Origin: Opitutales bacterium
GTDB taxonomy: Bacteria; Verrucomicrobiota; Verrucomicrobiia; Opitutales; Oceanipulchritudinaceae
Assembly (NCBI GenBank): GCA_020831585.1
Contig: JAFIGE010000020.1
Coordinates: 1 to 50,626, forward strand
Length of the DNA stretch: 50,626 nt
Reading direction: 5' to 3'
Shown here: positions 9,315 through 16,950 of the stretch, piece by piece
Position numbering within the stretch: position 1 is the first letter of the stretch
Layout: each line of letters opens with the position of its first letter
The notes under the pieces: model-generated
Told to the model about the DNA's origin: nothing
The model's input: the letters and a program-made list of their open reading frames with translations, nothing else
Databases searched by the model: none
Program-made: the position numbers and the translations under genes

Positions 9315-10370
9315 TTAGGAATCAGGGGCCTCCCGGGGGGCTTTCAGGGACTCGGCTTCCACCCATCGAAAGGAGGTCAGCATCATACTGGGTGCCGAAT
9401 CCAGGAGGCCTTTTTGATCACGGTCGAGCAGCCAGTGCAGGAGGTCCACAGCCCAACTGCCGTAGCCCGCCGGGTCGAAAATGAGCCCGCTCACACGGGG
9501 AATGGGCGCGTGCATGCTGATGTGGGCAAAGCCGATGTCCTGAGGCACTCGCAGCCCAATTTGCGGCAGGAACCGCTCCATCTGATCCTGGCGATGAACG
9601 ACGATGCCGTCGACGCTCCACCGCTCAATCCATGCGCGTAAATTCTCTGGAGTGAGCATCTCGGGCAGGTGCGGCGGCACCCGTTCTCCCGGTGGAATGC
9701 ACAGCCGTTCGCAGACCCCGAAGTAGCCGGAAACGTTGCGATAGGCATTTTTGATACAATCCCCCAATTCCATAACGAGACCGATGCGGCGGTAGCCCCG
9801 GTTAAGCATCCGCTCGTAAATCTCTCCCACGGCCTGCACATGGTTAATAACGACACGTGGCAGATCCGGGCTGCGGATGGCACGACCGATGGCCACGCAG
9901 GCAAAGTGCTTCCAATCCAAGTCCGCTGAGTCGCAACCGGCAGGCGGCTGCCCGAGAATGGCACCCTCAATACCCCGGTTGCGCAGAATCTCCGAAACCC
10001 GCCTCCACCCGCCCAGAGTGACCACTTCAAATGCGGTCAACCGGTAGCCCAACTGCTTGGCGCGCTCTTCCGCACCATCGTAGGCTTCCAAGTAATGGCT
10101 GCCGCGAAAATTCCAGGTTTCCGGCCCGGGGTGCAAATTGAGCCACGCCAGCGTCACGCCCTTGTTTTCCCGCTTCTGGCGCGTGCGATAGGAGCTGAGG
10201 CGGGTCATTAAGGGATCAGGCTGATACCCCAGTTTCTTCGCCACTGCGCGGACGTGCTCCCGTGTGGCCGCCGAAACGTTTTTGGAGTCACGCAAGGCGT
10301 AAGACACCGTCATGAGCGACACACCAGCGGCGGCGGCCACATCCTTCAAAACCACGCGCTTCTCACTCAT
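9315..10370 (-). CDS. LacI family transcriptional regulator
   Basis: 351 aa, full family length. The N-terminal helix-turn-helix is clear: VVLKDVAAAAGVSLMTVSYA (residues 6-25), then a hinge helix region ATREHVRAVAKKLGYQPDPL. A periplasmic-binding-protein-like sensor domain follows (about 70-335), with the conserved RGIEGAILG, VVINHVQAVGE and VDGIVVHRQDQ strands. It should bind a sugar or sugar derivative and repress nearby catabolic genes, most likely in this 4-14 kb island. It is convergent with the BNR-4 gene. The start ATG at 10370 has no obvious Shine-Dalgarno site but lies exactly where LacI proteins begin. Confidence 0.93.
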   Translation of the reverse strand: MSEKRVVLKDVAAAAGVSLMTVSYALRDSKNVSAATREHVRAVAKKLGYQPDPLMTRLSSYRTRQKRENKGVTLAWLNLHPGPETWNFRGSHYLEAYDGAEERAKQLGYRLTAFEVVTLGGWRRVSEILRNRGIEGAILGQPPAGCDSADLDWKHFACVAIGRAIRSPDLPRVVINHVQAVGEIYERMLNRGYRRIGLVMELGDCIKNAYRNVSGYFGVCERLCIPPGERVPPHLPEMLTPENLRAWIERWSVDGIVVHRQDQMERFLPQIGLRVPQDIGFAHISMHAPIPRVSGLIFDPAGYGSWAVDLLHWLLDRDQKGLLDSAPSMMLTSFRWVEAESLKAPREAPDS

Positions 10371-10934
10371 GAGCTAAATTTTTGCCATCACGTAAGCCGG
10401 GATTGACGAAGGCACTGCCGACCACACGGCGGTGGGCAGCGAAGCACCCGCGCAGGCGGACGGGGGCTCTGACAGAGTCTCTCCCGTTGGCACCTTCACC
10501 TTGAGCGGTATCCAGACCACAGATCGTCTGCTCAAATCTCCCCTTGCAAAAGAAGAAACGCCAGCCCTCGCCAAGCGCGATGAGGTAAGTGCCGGGTGAG
10601 CTGAGTGAGGCCATGAAAAAGTTTGGGTGAGAGAGGAAATCATCCGAAACAAAGCGAGATACCATGACTCCTTTGATCGAGTCGGGATGATCGACATCAA
10701 ACGACGGCCAAGGCAAGGCCTTCCTCTCCGGTCTCCATTCCGCCACCGGCAACCCATCACCGCCCGCGAAGCCCTTTGCGGAAAGATCCGTTTTTCGCCA
10801 AGTGCCGCCGGGGGTCCGTTCCCGGCGTTTCTTCTGCGAAAGCAGCCCGACTTCGTCTTTCAGGGAACCGAAAAAGTGTGTTCTGATAAGGGTGCCCGAG
10901 GAGGCGGGTGAGCGTAAATGCGCCCTTATCCGAT
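10371..10934. other. 564-bp stretch between lacI-type and araC-type genes, no confident gene
   Basis: It must contain the promoter of the LacI gene and the end of the AraC transcript. One minus-strand frame (10,363 to about 11,028) stays open for 221 codons and overlaps the LacI start by 8 bases, with stretches such as SIKGVMVSRFVSDDFLSHP that look protein-like. A second minus frame is also open (10,374-10,760). I recognise no family, and the 5' half overlaps the AraC gene. It may be the remnant of a decayed gene. No terminator or clear operator is seen. Confidence 0.25.
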
Positions 10935-12089
10935 TTATCCGCACATTTGGCGGCGAAATCGCGCGGGCGGGCAACCGTAGCGCTCGCGAAAGCGACGCGT
11001 GAAGCTGCGGGGGTCCGCAAAACCGCACCGTTCCGCGACCTGTTCAATGGAAAGATCCGTCTCCCGCAAAAGCGCTTCGCCCTTGCGCAGACGAAGCGCG
11101 GTCAGGTGCTCATGGGGCGATGGTTGACCGAGACTGTGCAGTTTCAGCTCAAGGGTCCGGCGTGAAAGCCCCAAATGGCGGGCCACCTCTGCCATCCCCA
11201 CAGGCTCGGCCAGACGGGGCAGGAAGTAGGCCGTCATGGCCTCAACGAGACTGCTGCCGGCGCGCGGGCGGAGGGTCCGCCCCCACTCCACCCCCTGCGG
11301 CGCGATCTCAATGCGCCGGGCGGTGGGTTTTTGACCCGACTCTAACATTTCCTGCAGGAGCGCACAGGCGCGGCGGCCAATCTCGCTCCCATTGAGGCGC
11401 ACATGCGCCAAACCGCTGTCCGCCATGCCCGCGTCGGGGAGGTCGCCGACCAGCACCCCCAGCTCTCCAGGGAGGGAAAGCGTGCCCGCCTCCTCGATCA
11501 TGCCCCGCAAATGCGGAACCTGCGCAATCAGGGGGCAGAAGATACCCGTATCCGCCTTCAACCCGCCCACGAAGGTGCGGTAAGCCCTCTCTTGCTCAGC
11601 AAGGGCATCGGCAAAACCCTCCCCCGCACGAGGTCGCCGCAAATCCACACAGTGGCGGTTGACCGTCCGGCCTCCCGCCCGCGCAACCTCCTCGAAACCG
11701 CTCAACCGCAACAAAGCCGTGGGATGGGAGCTTTCGATGGCAAAGAATCGACCGTAGCCCGCCTCCAGTAGTGCCCGCGCAGCCATCCGCCCCACCTCCC
11801 GGTCGTCGTTCACCACCAGGGGAAGCCCTTCTGCATCCGGGCGATTGGTGTAGCCGACAATCGGCACCGCCCAACCCGCTTCAGGTAACTCCGCCAACTT
11901 GTGCGGCCCGAGCAGAATCCCTTCAGGGCGCAGGTAAGGGAGGGCTTTAGGCGGTATCTGATGACTTCCGTTCCAGTCCAGCAGGCGGGCCTGCGGGTTT
12001 TCCGCCAGCCAGCTTTTTACCCCCTCGAAGACCGAGGCATAGTAGCCGTTTGAAAGATTACCGCAAAATGCCAGGCGCATGACTCCCAT
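10935..12089 (-). CDS. AraC family regulator with XylR-type sensor domain
   Basis: About 384 aa. The N-terminal sensor is periplasmic-binding-protein-like (MRLAFCGNLSNGYYASVFEG, NDDREVGRMAARALLEAGY, GVLVGDLPDAGMAD), as in XylR regulators. The C-terminal AraC/XylS domain has two helix-turn-helix units (VGMAEVARHLGLSRRTLELK and LSIEQVAERCGFADPRSFTR) and ends FRERYGCPPARFRR. The frame stays open to 12,239, but similarity starts only at MGVMRLAFCGN. ATG 12,089 has GGGGG 6 bases upstream and leaves a sensible divergent promoter region, so I choose it. Such proteins usually activate xylose or other sugar genes. Here the divergent PEP-CTERM gene or the GH43/BNR genes are candidate targets. Confidence 0.88.
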   Translation of the reverse strand: MGVMRLAFCGNLSNGYYASVFEGVKSWLAENPQARLLDWNGSHQIPPKALPYLRPEGILLGPHKLAELPEAGWAVPIVGYTNRPDAEGLPLVVNDDREVGRMAARALLEAGYGRFFAIESSHPTALLRLSGFEEVARAGGRTVNRHCVDLRRPRAGEGFADALAEQERAYRTFVGGLKADTGIFCPLIAQVPHLRGMIEEAGTLSLPGELGVLVGDLPDAGMADSGLAHVRLNGSEIGRRACALLQEMLESGQKPTARRIEIAPQGVEWGRTLRPRAGSSLVEAMTAYFLPRLAEPVGMAEVARHLGLSRRTLELKLHSLGQPSPHEHLTALRLRKGEALLRETDLSIEQVAERCGFADPRSFTRRFRERYGCPPARFRRQMCG

Positions 12090-12158
12090 CCCATGCCCCC
12101 AGCCTTCCTTCGACAAGCACTTTTGCGCAAACGGTTCCTTTTTCTGCGCGCCCATGCA

Positions 12159-12187
12159 TTGTGCCCACCGCGCTGATTTGCTATTCT
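12159..12187 (+). promoter_or_regulatory. Candidate extended -10 sigma-70 promoter for the PEP-CTERM gene
   Basis: TTGTGC (12159-12164), 17-base spacer, TATTCT (12182-12187) preceded by TG at 12179-12180. A start near 12,194 would give a leader of about 75 bases before ATG 12270. It overlaps the control region of the divergent AraC/XylR gene, so that regulator may act here. Confidence 0.45.
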
Positions 12188-12269
12188 CTGCATCCTCTAA
12201 GGCAGATTGGGCTGCCTCTCGAATGAAATCACCCATCAATCACATGTTCACGCAAACCATCCATTCCCT

Positions 12270-13091
12270 ATGATAAAAAAATCACTCCTCACCCTCATCG
12301 CTTCTGCCGTCGCTTCGGCCGCTCTCAGCGGGCAGATCCTCCACATCCAGCAGTTTGATTACGATGCGGCCCAAAACGGCAACAACTTTACCGCCGCCAA
12401 CTTTCCCGGAGAAGGTTGGACCTCCGGCACCGGTGTCATCACCTACCAGCACACTGCCGGATTGACCTATCCTGGGTTGAACCCATCCGCCACCGGGGGC
12501 GCAATGGTTTATGACTATAACGGCGGCACGGGTAACCGCAGCGCCACCCAAGCCGATGCCTTCCTCGACTACGGCAGTTTTGCCGCCGGGCAGGTCTTCG
12601 AGTTCTCCGCGCTCATCAATGTGGAGCGCGCTCAGTTCGCCGATGCTTACATTGCCTTCAATTCCGGGTCGGTCGTGAACAACGTCCGCTTTGGTTTGAA
12701 TGCCTCCAATATGTATGTCACCGCCTGGATGAACGGAGGGGCCACAACCGCAACCGGCCCGGCATGGTCGCTCAACACCACCCACGCTTTTCTCATGCGC
12801 GTGACCCAGGGCACCGGGGCCTCCCCGACCGACTCCCTCGTCGAAATCTGGTTCGATCCCGACTACAGCAACCTCGGCACCGCTGACTTCACCTCCACGT
12901 CCAACACGCGCATCGGGCGCTCCGGTGCCGCCAATGCCTACACGGGCATCACGTATGGCGGCGGCACCATCGGCGACGCCCGTGTGATCTGGGATGAAGT
13001 CCAGGTGTATGCCGTTCCCGAACCCTCCACCTACGCCGCCCTCTTCGGCTTGCTCGCCCTCGGCTTTGTCGCTTGGCGGCGGCGGCGCTGA
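12270..13091 (+). CDS. PEP-CTERM sorting-domain exported protein
   Basis: 273 aa from ATG 12270 (MIKKSLLTLIASAVASAALS is a clean signal peptide; the open frame upstream is not coding). The middle is a beta-rich, Asn/Gly/Thr-rich domain with a laminin G/concanavalin-like look (SLVEIWFDPDYSNLG, IGRSGAANAYTG). The C-terminus carries the PEP-CTERM signal: VPEPSTYAALF, a hydrophobic helix and RRRR. Such proteins are processed by an exosortase and anchored or released at the cell surface, often with exopolysaccharide. No exosortase gene lies in the window. A strong terminator follows. Confidence 0.9.
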   Translation: MIKKSLLTLIASAVASAALSGQILHIQQFDYDAAQNGNNFTAANFPGEGWTSGTGVITYQHTAGLTYPGLNPSATGGAMVYDYNGGTGNRSATQADAFLDYGSFAAGQVFEFSALINVERAQFADAYIAFNSGSVVNNVRFGLNASNMYVTAWMNGGATTATGPAWSLNTTHAFLMRVTQGTGASPTDSLVEIWFDPDYSNLGTADFTSTSNTRIGRSGAANAYTGITYGGGTIGDARVIWDEVQVYAVPEPSTYAALFGLLALGFVAWRRRR

Positions 13092-13121
13092 GGCAGCCGG
13101 ATAAAACCCCATCAGCTTTCC

Positions 13122-13156
13122 AAGAGCGCGGAGTTCCCCTCCCCGCTCTTTTTTTA
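13122..13156 (+). terminator. Rho-independent terminator after the PEP-CTERM gene
   Basis: AAGAGCG (13122-13128) pairs with CGCTCTT (13144-13150). GGAG/CTCC continue the stem after one C/C mismatch, the loop is TTCCC, and a run of seven T follows (13149-13155). Confidence 0.85.
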
Positions 13157-13208
13157 TCCCCCCCCTTGGCCCATCGAGATCCCCTCCTTGTGACACCCTC
13201 AGGGCGAG

Positions 13209-13240
13209 CAATAAATTCGTCACCTGAGACGTTTTTTGTG
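13209..13240 (+). repeat. TGTCTCA palindrome copy 3, degenerate
   Basis: Aligns without gaps to 32 bases of copy 2, matching at 27 positions. It shares CAATA at the left, CACCTGAGAC in the centre and TTTTTTGTG at the right, but the left arm reads TTCGTCA instead of TGTCTCA. It lies between the convergent PEP-CTERM and GH43 genes. Confidence 0.75.
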
Positions 13241-13446
13241 CCGATTATTTGCTCCGAAGCTCATCGGTGCCCCCTCCCCGACATAGAGGTAGAGCGCTGA
13301 TTCGGATTGTCGCCGGGGAGGGGCGATCCCGTCCAAGCTGCCTGAATGGAGCCCTTGGGGGAAAGCCCACACAAGCACAAGACGCCCTTTACCGACGGCG
13401 GATCAGGCGTTGTGGATCTGCCGAGAATCCGTCTGAGCCCAATGGC

Positions 13447-14283
13447 TCAATAGTTCCCCTTTTCATCCTCCGGCAATTCGGAAGTATCGGTTTCCATGCG
13501 GCCGTCCGGCAGATAGTGCACCGGGGCAATGAAGCAATCACGGATGCGGTCGATACGCCTGTCGCGATAACGACACCAAACATGAAACCAGCGGTCCTTC
13601 CACATGAAGAAATCGCCGTGTCCATAGATGCTCTCAAGCTGCCAACCCGAGGCGACCAACCCCCGGTATGCGTAGGGTCCGTAAGGTGTCGTAGCGGTCG
13701 CGTAATGTCCGGAGCAGCTGAGGTAATAGAGATCACCGTGCTTGTGCAGTGAGTTCTTGTCCATGCTCGGAAAACGCCCCTTTTCGCTGAAAGCAAGGAC
13801 TTTCGGCTCCTCGGCCAGCTCCGTCATGCTCTCCTTTAAGCGAGCGATCTTGTAGGTGTGCATGCCGTATACCAGATAAGGCGTACCATCGTCGTCCACG
13901 AAGACAGTGGGATCAAAGGAATCCACCAACGGGCGACCCAGGGCGTCGCGATAGGGCCCCTCGGGGTGGTCGGCCACCATCACGCCGCAATCACGGTTAC
14001 GATTGGAGAAATACCAGTAGAACCGCCCGTTTCGCGCAACAACGTCGCCCGCCCAGCATGAAGTATGACCGGCACCCATGTAGTTGTCGGCGGGCGAGAT
14101 CGTGCCGACCTGCGTCCATTCGTTCAAATCGGTCGACCGGTAGATGCGCCAGTCGGGCATCACCCAATCGTTCACCCCGAAACCCACATCATGGCCCGTG
14201 AAGAGGTAACACGTGTCCCCGAGAACCAGGGCGTGCGGGTCGGACATACCGGGCTCGGAAATCAAAGGATTGCAAAGTTGCAT
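13447..14283 (-). CDS. Glycoside hydrolase family 43-like protein (cytoplasmic)
   Basis: 278 aa from the first ATG (14,283); the frame continues to a TTG at 14,319 that would add 12 residues. Five-bladed GH43 propeller signatures are visible: GMSDPHALVLGD (catalytic base Asp near the N-terminus), SFDPTVFVDDDGTPYLVYG (pKa-modulating Asp) and LESIYGHGDFF (general acid Glu). The family includes arabinofuranosidases, xylosidases and arabinanases. The substrate cannot be read from the sequence. There is no signal peptide, so it should act on imported oligosaccharides. It fits with the XylR-like regulator next door. Confidence 0.82.
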   Translation of the reverse strand: MQLCNPLISEPGMSDPHALVLGDTCYLFTGHDVGFGVNDWVMPDWRIYRSTDLNEWTQVGTISPADNYMGAGHTSCWAGDVVARNGRFYWYFSNRNRDCGVMVADHPEGPYRDALGRPLVDSFDPTVFVDDDGTPYLVYGMHTYKIARLKESMTELAEEPKVLAFSEKGRFPSMDKNSLHKHGDLYYLSCSGHYATATTPYGPYAYRGLVASGWQLESIYGHGDFFMWKDRWFHVWCRYRDRRIDRIRDCFIAPVHYLPDGRMETDTSELPEDEKGNY

Positions 14284-14551
14284 CGGACAAAAGCGTGCGT
14301 TCAAAAATGCAGACTCCAAAAGGGTTGGCTATCTGTCAAACCCCTCGCGCGCCCGGCTCCACTGAAAAGTTGCTCAGAACCGCCCAATACGATAACGCAA
14401 AATTATTATTGCCTTTGCTTATCTGGGGGCTTTTCCTGTAGAAAGTTTGTCTGACTTGTTCTATTTCGTTTGCTAATGCTGGAGCCGTTGGTGTCTGAGG
14501 GTAGTCGGTCATACCGGGGCAGCTGGCATTGGAACGACAACTCCTTCCAAC

Positions 14552-16933
14552 ATGCTTTCCTCATTGTGCTTGCGTCTCTTCGGTGGCTGCCGGGTGTTTG
14601 GTCCGGCGGCGGTTGCTTACTTCATGCTCGCGGCTGGCGCGTGGGCATCGCTCGTAGTGGAGATCGACGACTTGGTGCTGGAACGGGATTATATCCTGAA
14701 TTCCTCCCCGGAGGTGGACGGCATCGTGGCGCGATTGGATGCCACGTTCAGCGGGGCCGGATGGCAGACCGGATTGACGATTGCCTACGCTTTGGAGCGG
14801 AAGACGGCGGCGGGGGGTTGGGAGCCGGTGGTGCTCAGCGGCGGGGCTACTGCGATGGTCACCTCCTCCTCCATCTTGGTGGGTGCCACGCCGCAGACGC
14901 ACTCATGGACGGTCGAGTTTTTGCCGCAAAGCACGCTGGCCATGAACACGAAGCACCGATTGGCGGTCGAAATCCGCCAAGACGGTGATCTCCTGGCCCA
15001 TGGGCATTCGGAGGAGCGGGTGCTTTTCCATTTCACCAACACGGTGAGCAACGATGACCCCTACAACATCCGCACGGCGGTGGATGCAGTGACCCTGGTC
15101 GGCGGTCGCCGCCACGCTTTGGACACGGCGGACGACGAAACCTTGCGGGGCTTCCCGTTGCGCATCGATTGGCAGTATAGGCGGTGGGACGCCTTTTCAG
15201 CCTTTCTGCCCTCCTCCGTCAGCCGCAGTTTCACCGCCGAGGTGCGCCTGCGGCGGCAATCGACCGGTGAGACCTTGCAGACGCGGATCTTCAGTAAGTC
15301 CATCGCCGCCATTCCTTCCTTTGTCACTCAGCCGGAGGGGCGGCGACCCTTCGCCGCGAGCGATGTTTGGGAGGTGGTGTTTCTCCCTACCGGGCAAATT
15401 AACCCGACTCTTGGTGACCTGTTTTTCGAGGTCACGATCCGCCATGTGGACAAGATCACCACGCCGATCGAGTTTTTCACCAGTAATCCCGGATTCAATC
15501 AACCAGGACGGTTTAACCACGCCAATGGCACGATGTTTTTTGGAGAAACGGAGACGATCCTCACCGGCTTCGCTTCCATCTCCGCCGGGGTATTGATCGG
15601 GTCGAATGTTCTGTTGTCGATTTCCGGCCCGCAGGGATATCTGGCAGGTGCGCCGGATCTCACTTTCAACGCGGCGGGCGTGACGGCCAACGCCTTCATC
15701 AACTCCAGCGGAACCATTTCGGTGGCGGGTTTGACGGACTCCGTGCAGGTGCATCCTTTTACCGTGGCTGCGGGAACTGCGGGAGGTTTGCGATTCGTTC
15801 GCTCGGGGTTGACCCTGACGACGGCGGGCCTGCGTGCCCATGTCGTGGCGCGTCTGCCACAGGGGCTGGGGTATGCTGCGGATGAGTTCACCAACGTCCT
15901 CGCGAACACCGTGGTGTTCGAGAATGTGCCTTTCAATTCGGGGCAACTGCCGACAGGCGTCCACACGCTCAATGGCAACTGGTGGTTTGTCGAAGAGACC
16001 AAACCCGTGCGTTTTCGGGTGAGCGCGCTGCAATGGCACGCAGCGCAAGGGCGTTTCGACCTCACATCGGCACCTGTCGACAACGTCCGCTATGTGCGCG
16101 CCAGCGAAGTAGCGGCTTTGGAAGCGATTCCGCCCGGTCAGTTGGTTGACTCCGCCGCCCGCCTAAAGCCCTCCAATGCGGGCTTTTACAAAGCTGTTTT
16201 GGATCAGAGTTCGGCGGATTTCCACATCCGCACAGGAAACCGGGGAGACGCCCGCTTGCATGCCGAGCTTGTTATCGGAGCCGTTGAGTTCACGACTCAT
16301 TTTCCTCTCAGGATTGAAATTTCCGCCGTGGGTGGCGGCCTTCTGACGGTGTCCGACGACAGCGTGACGGGCGGCGGACTCTTTGGCATAGGGGAGTCTG
16401 CGGTGGACTATCGGGCTGATTGCGGAAACGGGGGCGCTTGCGTTGCCCCCGGGGTTTTCGGCGGCTTTACGATCGCTCCGGAGGCAGGAACGCTCTTTTT
16501 CACGCGGGACGGCGGTCTGACCAATCGGGTGAGCGTCGGCCCTGCGGCTCCCGGTTTTCTGAACTTGGGCGAAATCGCTTGGGGTTACGACTGTGCGACC
16601 GCTCAATTCACGAATGTTTTCTCCAGTGCCAAAAACGGTGTCCTTCTGATTTCCGGCCATTTTGCCCGCGGAGGGGATTTGAGCGCGGGGGTCTACCCGG
16701 AAAGCGGATCTATGCACGCGCTGCATGAGAGCGGTCTCTCCCGGCTCTTCGGTCCGGGGATTCTCTCTCCCGTGCGCCCCTCGCAGGCGGGCTTCGGGCG
16801 GGCCACTTACTGGGCCCCGGGGCTGAATTTCACTGTCTCTGAGCAACCCTCCGACCTCGTCCGCGCCATCATCGGTTGTGAGGCTGTGACCTATTCCGCC
16901 AAGCCCTGCAATCTCCTCTACGTTCGGGCGTAA
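14552..16933 (+). CDS. Giant secreted protein of unknown function, 5' part (frameshifted)
   Basis: 793 aa as read. A signal peptide (about residues 1-33, VAYFMLAAGAWA then SLVVEID) is followed by repeated beta-sandwich-like stretches without any motif I know. The frame ends at TAA 16,931, but the next frame continues the protein without a break. If the GGG at 16,926-16,928 had one more G, residues LLYVR would run directly into GVTGTLESVPGTFPE and on to 20,088, giving one 1845-aa exported protein. The downstream part has no signal peptide or ribosome site of its own, which supports this. First gene of a 13-kb same-strand cluster of large exported proteins. Confidence 0.6.
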   Translation: MLSSLCLRLFGGCRVFGPAAVAYFMLAAGAWASLVVEIDDLVLERDYILNSSPEVDGIVARLDATFSGAGWQTGLTIAYALERKTAAGGWEPVVLSGGATAMVTSSSILVGATPQTHSWTVEFLPQSTLAMNTKHRLAVEIRQDGDLLAHGHSEERVLFHFTNTVSNDDPYNIRTAVDAVTLVGGRRHALDTADDETLRGFPLRIDWQYRRWDAFSAFLPSSVSRSFTAEVRLRRQSTGETLQTRIFSKSIAAIPSFVTQPEGRRPFAASDVWEVVFLPTGQINPTLGDLFFEVTIRHVDKITTPIEFFTSNPGFNQPGRFNHANGTMFFGETETILTGFASISAGVLIGSNVLLSISGPQGYLAGAPDLTFNAAGVTANAFINSSGTISVAGLTDSVQVHPFTVAAGTAGGLRFVRSGLTLTTAGLRAHVVARLPQGLGYAADEFTNVLANTVVFENVPFNSGQLPTGVHTLNGNWWFVEETKPVRFRVSALQWHAAQGRFDLTSAPVDNVRYVRASEVAALEAIPPGQLVDSAARLKPSNAGFYKAVLDQSSADFHIRTGNRGDARLHAELVIGAVEFTTHFPLRIEISAVGGGLLTVSDDSVTGGGLFGIGESAVDYRADCGNGGACVAPGVFGGFTIAPEAGTLFFTRDGGLTNRVSVGPAAPGFLNLGEIAWGYDCATAQFTNVFSSAKNGVLLISGHFARGGDLSAGVYPESGSMHALHESGLSRLFGPGILSPVRPSQAGFGRATYWAPGLNFTVSEQPSDLVRAIIGCEAVTYSAKPCNLLYVRA

Positions 16934-16950
16934 CGGGGACGCTCGAATCC

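Noticed and set aside
12207-12269. Upstream extension of the PEP-CTERM ORF
   Set aside because: The signal peptide begins at ATG 12,270; the extra 21 residues would block it and have no ribosome site.
16920-16935. Programmed ribosomal frameshift in the first giant protein
   Set aside because: No X-XXY-YYZ slippery heptamer or obvious stimulatory structure at the site; a lost base in a G run explains it more simply.
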